DNA of 64,000 bases, from NCBI RefSeq assembly GCF_003591035.1, contig NZ_QYUO01000001.1:2294001-2358000 (forward strand), written 5' to 3'. The notes under the pieces are model-generated. The model was given only the letters and a program-made list of their open reading frames with translations, made no database searches and was not told where the DNA came from. Below, piece by piece: positions 47,301 through 56,102 of this stretch. The position numbers and the translations under genes are program-made. The stretch's first letter is position 1, and every line of letters begins with the position of its first letter. The stretch comes from Noviherbaspirillum saxi (GTDB taxonomy: Bacteria; Pseudomonadota; Gammaproteobacteria; Burkholderiales; Burkholderiaceae_D).

Positions 47301-47412
47301 CCGGATTGCCGCGTGCCTTATTTTTTCCTGCCGATGCGATTCCGGTCGCCCCATCCTCAGGACCGTCGTCCTGAAGTTTAAGGTTGTTGCGCAATGCCTG
47401 ATTGGTATCCAT
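44311..47412 (-). CDS. Giant Ala/Glu/Arg-rich coiled-coil protein with C-terminal membrane anchor
   Basis: 1033 residues, no recognised family. After a short polar head (about 1-55) nearly 890 residues are made almost only of Ala, Glu, Arg, Gln and Lys in heptad-like order with no Pro or Gly breaks, predicting one very long coiled coil. A segment of the type EAMELARLERERVDVEQ recurs at about 45.95, 45.68, 45.44 and 45.15 kb, i.e. every 80-100 residues, suggesting internal duplication. One hydrophobic helix (MVALLGGVAFAAGIVVTLAW) lies some 50 residues from the end, leaving a short polar tail. No signal peptide, so the coil is probably cytoplasmic and tail-anchored. It diverges from the sensor kinase gene. 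Possible scaffold or spacer; function unknown. Confidence 0.8.
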   Translation of the reverse strand: MDTNQALRNNLKLQDDGPEDGATGIASAGKNKARGNPDRILRAADISESGNGGVDLKAIREAIARVEAEAKATVAAENRAHAEARARSLAEDRARIEAAAAAEAYQNARASEEAIEAAHARYDAERQARETSEARAAAVKRETDELRARAEVDAQARRVAEERARAERAARERAAEHLAIQSELAARAAAAAEELAQETELARWQAAQRATATEAARQEIEARARADARIADMAREQERREKEARQASERLAQARIEALAATREREREEATALHAALSRAPIEIRAREEARARVLAEQENEAAAQARIDLERKVAEALRLRLQAEVEMREAAARREHAETTAAAAAQARREAEDRIRAATEARICTERELQQMALTRVEAEHHADMQSRTRIDAEARGIQEARERAEAEQTISDAAKARSEIELRARQLAEGRVELERAAYTMATEHAESEQQALARAAEHAELQRQTAALAAAKAREAMELARLERERVDVEQRAVAALQEKARAEEAAITQAQARADADTQHASLLRMREQTDCAARIAKEEEAAAANLALTKALERADIQREAAEAALQKARAAVELARLERQRANDEQEALAAMRQKLTLEQQRAAVARQALEAAQHKLAAEQQALQSAQQQALHARNAADAAEAKAAEASELARAEQARTVAEQQALEAVRQTLTAEQVAQADAEARARAEQEHADAMRAREQAERSARQAIEAQLTAEKHLMQQAAERAEHERKAAYAALKNAREAIELARVEKERAAAEQLALEAIQRKLASEKQWQQEAEARAHAEQEHARVQAERHAAERATRQASQARLLAEQHQLEKAAEQAELRRKAADAIAREEVQQSAVAERAAIERAILRKDAQIEARTAEELRVVAERRATESARRQKEYADTSADQAEALRQTCERQCAEAQALAADLVGCISSDSEKTAAWNVRARAILADSPVAAVRPGITRPMVALLGGVAFAAGIVVTLAWNIYGIDGGNLTRTPVTGAIVRDAATLSAPVPASSQLSYQLTQTDTSPKSED

Positions 47413-47624
47413 GTGTCCGCTCTCGCTGGATGGGATTCCGGCGAATTATTGTTTATGCCATGGGCCGGAATTTCATACCATGCATTATCGAGCCGCGAAA
47501 AACAAATAAGCCTTTGAAAAGAAATGAATTTGGGAGTCATTTCGACGATATGGCCGATGCGATGCCCCGCGACAGAATTACCGGAAACGTATTACAGTAG
47601 CCGGATGCCGCAATCGCGCACGTT

Positions 47625-47743
47625 TAGTGTCCTGAGTTAGAAGTTCGCCGAATAAAACTGATGAAATGGACCTCATCCTTCGCCTCGCCTGACGCCCATT
47701 GCATCAGTTTTATTTTTCAACGAACCTCTAACTCGGAACACTA
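47625..47743. repeat. 119-bp inverted-repeat (MITE-like) element upstream of the sensor kinase gene
   Basis: Outer arms: TAGTGTCCTGAGTTAG... (47625-47647) and its complement with four mismatches (47721-47743). Inner perfect 13-bp pair: AATAAAACTGATG (47651-47663) and CATCAGTTTTATT (47702-47714), with a GC-rich core between. Taking the ends as TGT...ACA, the flanks read TTAG and CTAG. No coding capacity. It ends 41 nt before the kinase ATG, so it probably supplies or disrupts its promoter region. Confidence 0.75.
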
Positions 47744-47784
47744 GGCGAAACACGCTGTCTGCGGTTGCCAAACAGGACATCGAC

Positions 47785-49737
47785 ATGCAACCAGAAAACG
47801 AACAAGCTTATTCCGCCGCCGCAAGCCAGACGCCTGTGGATTCCAGTGCACTTGCCATGGGCAATCTGCTGGCAGACATGAATCACGATATCCGTACGTC
47901 CATGAACGGTATCGTCGGCATGCTAGAACTGCTGCTGGAAACCGGCCTGACCGCCGCCCAGCACGAATACGCCCGCATCGCCCAGGACAGTGTCGATACA
48001 CTGCTGCAGGTCATTGAGCGCATTGTCGATTTGTCACTTCTCGAATCCAATCAGTTCAGCCTGACCCGGCTTCCCTTCGATCTGTTGACCGAAATGCGCG
48101 AAGCCTGCGCCGGCAAGGCTGCCATAGCCGAGTCCAGCGGTCTGCGTCTACATATCGGCTATCCGCAGACCGCACTCCTCACCGGCGACCCGGCCAGGTT
48201 GCGCCAAGTGGTTGGCATCCTGATCGATACCGCAATCCGCATTGCCGAACGCGGAGAGATCCGCGTCGCGACGGAACTGCACATAGACCAGGCAGTCGGA
48301 AAGCTGCGCATGGCGGTCCATGCAAACGGCCCGTCCGAGGCAGGCGAGCAGCTGACCACGGCAATGAATCAACCCCTGCGTACCGGTATCGCTGCGCTCA
48401 AGGTGCATGGCAAAAATGCGGTTGAACTTGCCCTGTGCGTGCGCCTGGCGCGGCTGATGGGCGGCAGCGTCAGTGTGGACAGCGTGCCAAGCCATGGAGC
48501 CAACCTCCGGCTCCTGCTCGATCTTCCGCTTGCCGCTGCATGCGTCGCCGGCACTCGTGTGCTGCTGCTCGCAGACACCCCGAAAAAATGGACCGCTGCA
48601 CTTTCTACGCTGACTGATGCAGGCGTGCAGATCGATGCCGCCGCCCTGGTAACCGATGGCCTTGACCTGTTGCGTCAAGCGGCTGGCACCGACGCACCCT
48701 ACCGTATCGTCCTGCTCGAGCCTTCGGTAGGCGGCATGCCGGCCGATATGCTGGCTTCCGCGATCCGGAATGAGCCGGCTTACGCGAAAAGCGGATTGGG
48801 CATTCTTTCAAACGACACCCATGTGCGCCCGGACGCCTTTCTGCGGCAGGGCTTCGACGCGGTCATCCTGCCGGCGATGACACCGGCGGCACTGATGCAA
48901 TCCATGTTCCGGCTCGCCGGCGTGGCGGGCCCCGATACGCTCGGAGCAGCCGGGATCAGCGCTCCTCCACAGCAGTATGTTTCGGGCGTGTCGTTCGACG
49001 GCAAGCGCGTGCTCGTCGCCGACGACAACATGGTCAACCAGCAGGTCGCGATGCGCATGCTGGAAAAAATCGGCTGCCGCGTCGACATCGCCAGCCATGG
49101 AAATGAAGCAATCGAAAAACACGGCGCGACGCCTTACGACCTGGTGCTGATGGATTGCGACATGCCTCACCTCGACGGTTATGAAGCAACCGCACGCATT
49201 CGCCAGTTACCTGGCTCGGCAAAACATGTTCCTGTCATTGCGCTGACCGCCTGTACGACACAGGAAGAACGCGATCGATGTGCGGCTGCGGGCATGAACG
49301 ATTTTCTGTCGAAGCCGATCCGGCCGCAAACGCTCAAGGATATGCTGGCCCGCTGGATGCCGCGCGCCATCCCGAACGACACCGCGATGTCGGGCCCGGC
49401 CGGCGATGACGAACTCGAAGCCATACGCGACATGTTCGGCGCCGATTTCGCCGAACTCGCGACGCTGTATCGAAACGACAGCCCACCACGCGTGGCCGCA
49501 CTGCGTGGTGCGCATGCTGCCGGCGATGCCGCAATGATAGCCAAGGTCGCGCATGCCTTTGCCGGCAGCAGCGCTTCGATAGGTGCTACCCGTTTATCTG
49601 TGTTGTGCAGCGAACTGGAGGCGAGCGCCAAGCTGGTAATGCCGACAGACATCGACGCCCGGCTTCACGAGATTGCAACGGAATACGCGCGGATCAGCGC
49701 CAAGTTGCAGTCCCTGCTTGAAACAGAAAGGACATAA
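47785..49737 (+). CDS. Hybrid histidine kinase-like protein with degenerate ATPase and receiver, intact REC and HPt
   Basis: 650 residues, no membrane segment. HisKA: phospho-acceptor H34 in MNHDIRTSMNGIVGMLELLLET. The ATP-binding domain (about 125-260) is in place by alignment but its motifs are lost: the N-box Asn is replaced (ILIDTAIRIAERGE), G1 DxGxG reads HANGPSE, and G2 reads HGKNAVELA. The first receiver (about 265-385) lacks the phospho-Asp (VLLEPSVGG). The second (about 410-530) is canonical, with D457 in LMDCDMP and SKPI. The C-terminal HPt has H590 in AKVAHAFAGSS. It may be a phosphotransfer adaptor rather than a kinase. AGGA precedes the ATG; a CheY-like gene follows. Confidence 0.9.
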   Translation: MQPENEQAYSAAASQTPVDSSALAMGNLLADMNHDIRTSMNGIVGMLELLLETGLTAAQHEYARIAQDSVDTLLQVIERIVDLSLLESNQFSLTRLPFDLLTEMREACAGKAAIAESSGLRLHIGYPQTALLTGDPARLRQVVGILIDTAIRIAERGEIRVATELHIDQAVGKLRMAVHANGPSEAGEQLTTAMNQPLRTGIAALKVHGKNAVELALCVRLARLMGGSVSVDSVPSHGANLRLLLDLPLAAACVAGTRVLLLADTPKKWTAALSTLTDAGVQIDAAALVTDGLDLLRQAAGTDAPYRIVLLEPSVGGMPADMLASAIRNEPAYAKSGLGILSNDTHVRPDAFLRQGFDAVILPAMTPAALMQSMFRLAGVAGPDTLGAAGISAPPQQYVSGVSFDGKRVLVADDNMVNQQVAMRMLEKIGCRVDIASHGNEAIEKHGATPYDLVLMDCDMPHLDGYEATARIRQLPGSAKHVPVIALTACTTQEERDRCAAAGMNDFLSKPIRPQTLKDMLARWMPRAIPNDTAMSGPAGDDELEAIRDMFGADFAELATLYRNDSPPRVAALRGAHAAGDAAMIAKVAHAFAGSSASIGATRLSVLCSELEASAKLVMPTDIDARLHEIATEYARISAKLQSLLETERT

Positions 49738-49745
49738 GAAACGCA

Positions 49746-50135
49746 ATGCTGATTCCGTCCAAGCAACTGAAAGTCGTCATTGCTGACGATGACAGCACCA
49801 CCTGCAGCGTACTGCGTCTGCTGTTACGCGAACATGGGCACCAGGTAGTGGCCGAAGCCCGCGACGGCGAAAAAGCCGTGGAGCTGTGCGAACTGCACAA
49901 GCCGGATATCGCCTTTCTCGACATCGACATGCCGAAACTGAACGGACATCAGGCGGCGCAACGGATTCGCGACAACACGCCGGGTGTGGGCATAATCATG
50001 ATCAGCGCACTACCGACCTTGGAAAACGTACAGAACGCATTGCAGGCGGGTGCTTCGAGCTTTGTCGTCAAGCCGTTCAATGCGGTGAAGGTGGAGGATG
50101 CGATTGCACAATACATGCGGCAGAAACAGCTTTAA
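49746..50135 (+). CDS. CheY-like single-domain response regulator
   Basis: 129 residues, one receiver domain only. Acidic pocket DDD at 14-16, phospho-acceptor D59 in AFLDIDMP, switch Ser in IMISA, and Lys in FVVKPF. No output domain, so it acts by protein contact or as a phosphate shuttle. It starts 8 nt after the hybrid kinase-like gene; the two should work in one relay. Its 3' end overlaps the convergent astE by the shared TTAA (4 nt). Confidence 0.93.
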   Translation: MLIPSKQLKVVIADDDSTTCSVLRLLLREHGHQVVAEARDGEKAVELCELHKPDIAFLDIDMPKLNGHQAAQRIRDNTPGVGIIMISALPTLENVQNALQAGASSFVVKPFNAVKVEDAIAQYMRQKQL

Positions 50136-51109
50136 CTTTTTTCCCTGACCACCATCAAGCCCGCCCTTAGACCGGGGCGCACGTCCGGATTGGGAAACAC
50201 GACATACTCGGTCTCCGGTCCCACGCGGTATTCGATTTGCCGATCCTGTGCAATCAATGATCCCGGCGGCAGTGCAGTAAAATTTTTTGTGCTCCGGTCA
50301 AACGACAGACAGAAAGCTTCGCTGTGCTTGATCAGTTCCTGCGTTACCCGAAATACGGCAGGCGCCGATCCCGCAGGCGGGACGCCTGTGTAAATGAAAT
50401 CCGACAACGCGGCTGAAGTATCAGCAAAGCGCGTCAGGTCATTCTTTCCCAGTGTTCCGACCTGCCCGAGTTCCACCGTTGCACTGACAGCGCCGTATCT
50501 CTCGGCGGTATAGGCGCTGTAAGTGCCGGCCGATGAAGGATTCAGGATTGCCGCTTCGATACCGGCCTTCCCCAGCCATGCCAGCAAGGCTTGCCTTCCA
50601 TTCTTGTCGATAACCTCGGGCACCACCGCGAATGTCGGGTAGTACGACTCCCGGATTGCGGTATGCAGGTCCAGGTGCCATTTTTCGGCCTTAGGAATGT
50701 CGAAGAAAGCTGTCGTGGCACTCATGATGTCGTCTGCCCGTTCGGCCTCGCGCGTCGTCTGAAGATCACCCCGCTCGCTGCGGAACATTCGGTTCAGGTC
50801 GGCATCGATGTATCGCTCTTCTGCTGCAATGGCAGCGGGGTTGCCGACTACGATCATGAGGTCGAGTACGAGTCGATGCGGTGCGGTTATCAGTTCGTCG
50901 AGGAGGTGGGCGAGCATTTCCAGCGGTGCGGTTTCGTCGCCATGGATGGCGACTGATAGCAAGAGCCGTGGTCGAGAGGATTGTGCCGGTGAGTGGATGA
51001 GTTGCAGGATGCCAGGGGCTGGGGTACTGGCTGTCATGCCGGCTTTGACGAAGGGTTCTGTGAGAGTGGTCAGGTTGCCGGTTGCGAGTGCGGTGATTGT
51101 GGGATGCAT
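50132..51109 (-). CDS. astE: Succinylglutamate desuccinylase
   Basis: 325 residues, zinc carboxypeptidase-like AstE/aspartoacylase family. Zinc ligands in SVAIHGDETAPLEM (about 53-66) and in the KWHLDLHTAIRESYYPTF segment; active-site Glu in ATVELGQVG. It performs the last step of the arginine succinyltransferase (AST) pathway, releasing glutamate and succinate. It is the last gene of the operon, 60 nt after astB, and ends tail to tail with the CheY-like gene. Confidence 0.94.
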   Translation of the reverse strand: MHPTITALATGNLTTLTEPFVKAGMTASTPAPGILQLIHSPAQSSRPRLLLSVAIHGDETAPLEMLAHLLDELITAPHRLVLDLMIVVGNPAAIAAEERYIDADLNRMFRSERGDLQTTREAERADDIMSATTAFFDIPKAEKWHLDLHTAIRESYYPTFAVVPEVIDKNGRQALLAWLGKAGIEAAILNPSSAGTYSAYTAERYGAVSATVELGQVGTLGKNDLTRFADTSAALSDFIYTGVPPAGSAPAVFRVTQELIKHSEAFCLSFDRSTKNFTALPPGSLIAQDRQIEYRVGPETEYVVFPNPDVRPGLRAGLMVVREKS

Positions 51110-51169
51110 GAGGCATTCCTTTTTTTGCGTGTATTACCTGCTCGTTCGTTTGGTGCTTTATTCGTCACG

Positions 51170-52519
51170 TTACTGGGCAAAGTTGGCATAAAGCCTCGGC
51201 AAACCGAGAATACCCTCCAGTTCTTCCAGGGCAATCTGCACCTCCACCGCCAACACAGGATCGACCAGATCCTCCGGCGCCAGCCGATCGCGATAATGTT
51301 TCTCGACCCAGGCAACCAGACTCGCATACAGCGCTTCATTCATCACCACCCCTTGATGCATGGCAGCCGCCTCATCTTCTGTCAAGGCTACCCGCAACCG
51401 CAGGCAGGCAGGTCCGCCACCATTGCGCATGCTCTGGCGAAGGTTAAAACTGATCAGTTCATCAATCGGTCCACCGCTGCCGGTCAAATGCCGCAGAAAG
51501 CGCGCCACCGCCGGGTTTTCTTCGCATTCCTGCGGTACGACCAAGGCCATGCGGCCGTCTGTTTTTGACAGCAACTGGCTGTTGAACAGATAGCTTGAGA
51601 CCGCATCCGCGACCGATACCTCGGCAGCACTGACACGTATCGCCTGCAACTCCGTTTGCACATCTGCCAGCGCTTTTCGCAGCGCGGCCATGGCCCCGCG
51701 TTCATCGCGAAAAGCGTGCTGGTGATAGAACAGTACGTTGCCATTACCGACTGCGATCACATCATTGTGAAAAACGCCCTGATCTATCGTATCCGGTTCC
51801 TGCTGGATGAAGATGGCGCGCTTGTCGGGAAGGCCATGCAGACGCGCCACCGCCTGGCTTGCCTCCAGCGTCTGTCGCGCGGGGAAACGTCTTGGTGACG
51901 GCGCGTCGGGATCGAATTCGATCCTGCCGTACGCGAACATTTCTATCCCGGGTGCACCATGGCTGGCACACAAACGCGTGTGATTGGCTGCACCTTCGTC
52001 GCCGAAGGCCGGGGTCGCGGGCAAGGAATCGTGCACGAGAAAATGCCGGTCGTTACCGAATAGCGCACGCAATGTTCGCGCAGTCTGTTCATGTTCATAC
52101 GAGCGATGCAGTTTATTGTTCAGATTGGCCACCGTGAAATGCACACGGCCGTCCGCAGTGTCGGCCGATGGGCTGACTGTCGCGGCGTTTGCGGTCCACA
52201 TCGGCGATGCCGAATAGGCGGACGCCAGAATGAAAGGCGCTTCCCTGTAAGCACGTGCCAGCACATCGGCATCGCTGCCGGTAAAGCCAATGCTGCGCAG
52301 CAGGCGAAAGTTCGGGCGGACCTGCGGCGGCAACACCCCCTGCGCGAATCCGCGCGCTGCAAGCGAGCGCATCTTTGCAAGCCCCTGCAAAGCGGCTTCC
52401 TTCGGATTGGAGACGCTCTTGAGATTGCGATGCGATGCGACATTGCCGAACGAAAGGCCGGCATAGTTGTGCGATGGACCGACAAGTCCGTCGAAATTGA
52501 ATTCGCGTGCATTCAGCAT
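51170..52519 (-). CDS. astB: N-succinylarginine dihydrolase
   Basis: 449 residues, expected length. N-terminal [24 protein letters not shown] is diagnostic, and the nucleophile Cys is in [15 protein letters not shown] near residue 370. It hydrolyses succinylarginine to succinylornithine, CO2 and ammonia, step two of the AST pathway. It lies 25 nt after astD. Confidence 0.97.
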   Translation of the reverse strand: MLNAREFNFDGLVGPSHNYAGLSFGNVASHRNLKSVSNPKEAALQGLAKMRSLAARGFAQGVLPPQVRPNFRLLRSIGFTGSDADVLARAYREAPFILASAYSASPMWTANAATVSPSADTADGRVHFTVANLNNKLHRSYEHEQTARTLRALFGNDRHFLVHDSLPATPAFGDEGAANHTRLCASHGAPGIEMFAYGRIEFDPDAPSPRRFPARQTLEASQAVARLHGLPDKRAIFIQQEPDTIDQGVFHNDVIAVGNGNVLFYHQHAFRDERGAMAALRKALADVQTELQAIRVSAAEVSVADAVSSYLFNSQLLSKTDGRMALVVPQECEENPAVARFLRHLTGSGGPIDELISFNLRQSMRNGGGPACLRLRVALTEDEAAAMHQGVVMNEALYASLVAWVEKHYRDRLAPEDLVDPVLAVEVQIALEELEGILGLPRLYANFAQ

Positions 52520-52544
52520 GAGATACCTTGCATGGCGTTTGGTA

Positions 52545-54017
52545 TTAGAACAGCAGACCGGGCGAAAGCTGCCTGGGCAATTCCAGTTCCGGCGTTTCTA
52601 TCGACGCTACCGGATAGGCGCAGTAGTCGGCAGCATAATACGCGCTGGGACGATGATTGCCTGACTTGCCGACACCGCCGAACGGGGCGGTGCTGGCCGC
52701 ACCCGTGGTAGGCCGGTTCCAGTTCACGATGCCGGCCCGCGCCTGCACGGAGAATTGTCGCCACAGGGTTTCATCTTCGCTCAGCAGGCCGGCAGCAAGG
52801 CCATACCCGGTTGCATTTGCCACACGTACCGCCTGCGTAAAATCCTCTACGCGGATTACCTGCAGCAGCGGGCCGAACCATTCTTCATCGGGCAGCTCCC
52901 CGGCTTCGGTCACATCGACGATGCCGGCCGATAGGAATCCGGTTCCCGGCTGTAGCAAACGCATCAGCAACAGGCTTTTCGCGCCGCGCGCCAGCAGGTC
53001 ATCCTGCGCATCGAGAAGCCTGGACGCGACTTGAGCAGACACGACCGGCCCCATGAAAGGCGGCGGTACCGCATCGAAACGTCCGACCGTAATTCGCGAC
53101 GCTACGGCCACCAAACGGTCGAGCAATACCTGTCCATGCGGCGAATCTTCAACAATCAGGCGGCGCGCGCAGGTACAACGCTGACCAGCGCTGACAAAGG
53201 CTGAAAACACGACATGATGAACGGCGGCATCCAGCTTGTCCGGATTGCCGATGTTCCACGCAACCAGCGCATTGTTGCCGCCCATTTCCAGGGCCAGCAT
53301 TTTTCCCGGCTGCCCTGCGAACTGTCTGTGCAACATGACGCCGGTCTGGTAGCTGCCGGTAAAAAGAACGCCATCCAGTTCTGCATGGCGCGCCAGCGCT
53401 GCCCCGGTGTCGCGTCCACCGTTGAGCAGGTTAATCACACCAGCTGGCAAGCCGGCCGCGATCCAGAGTTCCATTGTCTTGATTGCAGTTTGCGGTGCAT
53501 ATTCACTGGGCTTGAAAACGATGGTGTTGCCGGCGATCAGTGCCGGCACAATATGGCCATTCGGCAGATGGCCGGGAAAATTGTACGGCCCGAATACACC
53601 GAACACGCCATGCGGCCGATGTCGCAGCACCGCCTTGCCATCGGGGACGGTGGCAAACGATTCGCCAGTGCGCGCTCCATAGGCCTGAATGGAAATATCG
53701 ATCTTGTTTGCCATCGTCGTGACTTCGGTACGCGCTTCCCACAAGGGCTTGCCGACTTCGTGCGCAATCAGCAGGGCAAGTTCCTCGCTCTGTTCCTTCA
53801 GCAGATCGCGAAAGCGCTTGCACACCGCAATGCGCTCATCGACCGGGCCAAATGCCCAGCGGTCGAAGGCCGCGCGCGCAGCCTGGCAGGCAAGCTCCAC
53901 TTCGTTTTCGGTCGCCTGCGTGCCTCGCCAGATGACTATGCCGGTCGAGGGGTCGATCACTTCAAGCGGCGCACCGTCGCCGGCTATCCATTGGCCATTC
54001 AGGTAGTGACTATGCAT
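52545..54017 (-). CDS. astD: Succinylglutamate-semialdehyde dehydrogenase
   Basis: 490 residues from ATG 54017 ([15 protein letters not shown]); longer frames upstream run inside aruG. Aldehyde dehydrogenase fold with [22 protein letters not shown], catalytic Glu in [12 protein letters not shown] and Cys in [12 protein letters not shown]. It oxidises the semialdehyde to succinylglutamate with NAD, step four of the AST pathway. It overlaps aruG by 8 nt. Confidence 0.97.
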   Translation of the reverse strand: MHSHYLNGQWIAGDGAPLEVIDPSTGIVIWRGTQATENEVELACQAARAAFDRWAFGPVDERIAVCKRFRDLLKEQSEELALLIAHEVGKPLWEARTEVTTMANKIDISIQAYGARTGESFATVPDGKAVLRHRPHGVFGVFGPYNFPGHLPNGHIVPALIAGNTIVFKPSEYAPQTAIKTMELWIAAGLPAGVINLLNGGRDTGAALARHAELDGVLFTGSYQTGVMLHRQFAGQPGKMLALEMGGNNALVAWNIGNPDKLDAAVHHVVFSAFVSAGQRCTCARRLIVEDSPHGQVLLDRLVAVASRITVGRFDAVPPPFMGPVVSAQVASRLLDAQDDLLARGAKSLLLMRLLQPGTGFLSAGIVDVTEAGELPDEEWFGPLLQVIRVEDFTQAVRVANATGYGLAAGLLSEDETLWRQFSVQARAGIVNWNRPTTGAASTAPFGGVGKSGNHRPSAYYAADYCAYPVASIETPELELPRQLSPGLLF

Positions 54018-55056
54018 GGAGTATCTTCTTCGGGTTAAGCGCCATCGTGCGCACCGGGTCCCCGGCGTGAATGCCGAGCAAGGCTTGGTGCGAATCATCA
54101 AGGCCAATACGGCCTTGTTCCGGAAAGGCATCCGTCGCGATGATACGGAACTGTTGCATCGAATTTGTGGCGACAAGACAGGGCACGCCTGCGACATCGC
54201 CGGACAAGTCGTCGACTGTCGCCATTTCGCTTTCGCGCACCGCACGCAGTTCAATCACCCTCGCCTGCAGTACCGGGCCGGCATCGAAAATGTCGACATA
54301 GCCTTCGTAATGCATGCCTTCCTGCTCCAGCAGATGCCGCGCCGGTGCCGTGTCGACATGCACGCGGCCAATGACGTCCTGCGCTTCTTGCGGCAGATAG
54401 GCGACATACAAGGGGTGGCGCGGCATCAGTTCGGCGATGAAGGATTTTTGTCCAAGGCTGGTGAGATCATCCGCGCGGCTGAAATCCATCTTGAAGAAGT
54501 GCCTGCCCAGACTATCCCAGAATGGCGATGTGCCGTCGCTACGCTGGAAGCCGCGCATTTCGGCGATCAGTTTTTCGGGAAACAGATGCGGGAATTGCGC
54601 GATGAACAGGAAACGGCATTTCGACAGCAGTTTGCCATTGCTGCCAGTGCGGTAATCGGGGTGCAAAAACAGCGAACACAGTTCCGCGCAACCGGTCAGG
54701 TCGTTCGACAGATACAAGGTATCCATGCGCGAAAAAATCTTCAGTTCGTTGCTGGAATGTACCAGTGTGCCGAGTCGATAGTTATAGAACGGTTCGTCGA
54801 GTCCCACCGCGCTCTTGATGGCAGACACGCCTGCCAGTCGGTTACGCGCCGTATCCTCCATCACGAAAACATAGTCGCGCTGCGCAGGCGCAATGGTTTC
54901 CGCGAACGAGGCACAGGCGATTTCGATGCGCCGGCCCAGCGCCGCGCGATCGGGCTTGAGTGTGGTCATTCCCGGCCCGACCTGGGTGGCCAATTCAAGC
55001 AAGCCTTCCAGGTCTCCTTCTCTGATAGCGCGTACCACTAGCATCGGCGGCCTCAT
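54010..55056 (-). CDS. aruG: Arginine N-succinyltransferase, beta subunit (AruG)
   Basis: 348 residues from ATG 55056, which overlaps the aruF stop by ATGA. AstA fold: VVRAIREGDLEGLLELATQVGPGMTTL at the start, then the central SSNELKIFSRMDTLYLSNDLTG and CSLFLHPDYRTGSNGKLLSKCRFLFIA. With AruF it transfers succinyl from succinyl-CoA to arginine, the first AST step. Two paralogous subunits occur in Pseudomonas, one in E. coli. Confidence 0.94.
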   Translation of the reverse strand: MRPPMLVVRAIREGDLEGLLELATQVGPGMTTLKPDRAALGRRIEIACASFAETIAPAQRDYVFVMEDTARNRLAGVSAIKSAVGLDEPFYNYRLGTLVHSSNELKIFSRMDTLYLSNDLTGCAELCSLFLHPDYRTGSNGKLLSKCRFLFIAQFPHLFPEKLIAEMRGFQRSDGTSPFWDSLGRHFFKMDFSRADDLTSLGQKSFIAELMPRHPLYVAYLPQEAQDVIGRVHVDTAPARHLLEQEGMHYEGYVDIFDAGPVLQARVIELRAVRESEMATVDDLSGDVAGVPCLVATNSMQQFRIIATDAFPEQGRIGLDDSHQALLGIHAGDPVRTMALNPKKILHA

Positions 55057-56072
55057 GATTTCACGCACAGTACAAATTCGCCTTCGCTCAGTTCGAGCTT
55101 GCGCAATACTGCTTGCGGCAGGATGATCTCGCCCGACAGTTCGACGATCCTGCATTGGACGAGCAGCGCCCGGAAATTTTCTTCACGTGCAGTGGCGATC
55201 ATCCAGGTTTCTGCCCCGGCGTTGTCGGCATCGCCGGCGTAGGCACGACGCAGCGTCGACGCGGAAAAGGAACGCAAGGCATTCCTGTGTGCCCGCAGTA
55301 CCGGTCCGCCGTCAAAAATATCCACATACTTGTCGGGCTCGAAACCTTCCGCCGACAAGATACGGAACGGCAGTTCGGCTTCTGCATGCACCTGGCCCAA
55401 TGCAGCTTGGGCCTCATTGGGCAACAGGGGAACATAGACTGGATAGTGCGGCATCAGTTCGACGATCAGTGTGCGGTTGCGCGCGCCCTCGATCATGCGT
55501 TCGGCCTCCAGAAAATCCATTCCGAAAAACTTGCGGCCCAATGCTTCCCAAAACGGCGAGCGGCCGTTCGTATCGGTCATGCCCGACATCGATGCAAAGA
55601 ACTTGTCGCTGAAGCGCTGCGGCGCAACTGCCGCAAACAGCAGGCGCGCACGCGACAGAAGCGCCGCGCCGCCAACGGCGCGCCGGTCGCATAGATGAAA
55701 TCCCGACAATTGCGAATAGCTGGTCAGATCCGAACACAAACTGAGCGCATCGACGTGATGGCTGATATTCAGGTCGCGCGACACCTGGCTCAACACATCA
55801 TGTCGAAAGGCGAAGAAGGTGCCGGTCGCGCCGGCCGTCGCCGATATGGCCGCGGTGCCGGCAATCGTCTCATCCGGTCCTTCCATCACGAAAAAATAGG
55901 CTTCTTCGCTCGGCATCTCGGGAGCAGCGGAAAACGATGCGAGCGAGCGCTCCACCGCGCGTTCGATGGTCTTGCGCGTTCGCGGCAAGGTATGTACGCC
56001 AGGAGTGGACGCCGTCGCCAGCGCTTCCAGCAGCGGGACATCCCTTGCTTCTACAGGCCGGACGACGTACAT
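55053..56072 (-). CDS. aruF: Arginine/ornithine N-succinyltransferase, alpha subunit (AruF)
   Basis: 339 residues from ATG 56072 (GGAG six bases upstream); a GTG at 56087 is less likely. The sequence is paralogous to AruG: MYVVRPVEARDVPLLEALA, then YSQLSGFHLCDRRAVGGAALLSRARLLFAA and MDFLEAERMIEG. It forms the heteromeric succinyltransferase with AruG. It lies 30 nt after astC. Confidence 0.94.
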   Translation of the reverse strand: MYVVRPVEARDVPLLEALATASTPGVHTLPRTRKTIERAVERSLASFSAAPEMPSEEAYFFVMEGPDETIAGTAAISATAGATGTFFAFRHDVLSQVSRDLNISHHVDALSLCSDLTSYSQLSGFHLCDRRAVGGAALLSRARLLFAAVAPQRFSDKFFASMSGMTDTNGRSPFWEALGRKFFGMDFLEAERMIEGARNRTLIVELMPHYPVYVPLLPNEAQAALGQVHAEAELPFRILSAEGFEPDKYVDIFDGGPVLRAHRNALRSFSASTLRRAYAGDADNAGAETWMIATAREENFRALLVQCRIVELSGEIILPQAVLRKLELSEGEFVLCVKS

Positions 56073-56102
56073 GGGTTCTCCATTCACGATCGAACTGCAG
56101 CC

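Noticed and set aside
44998..47517. An 839-codon open frame on the plus strand opposite the giant coiled-coil gene
   Set aside because: Composition is dominated by Arg/Cys/Phe/Gly typical of the antisense of Ala/Glu-rich codons; no domain and no ribosome binding site. The minus-strand frame has sensible coiled-coil order and a membrane anchor.
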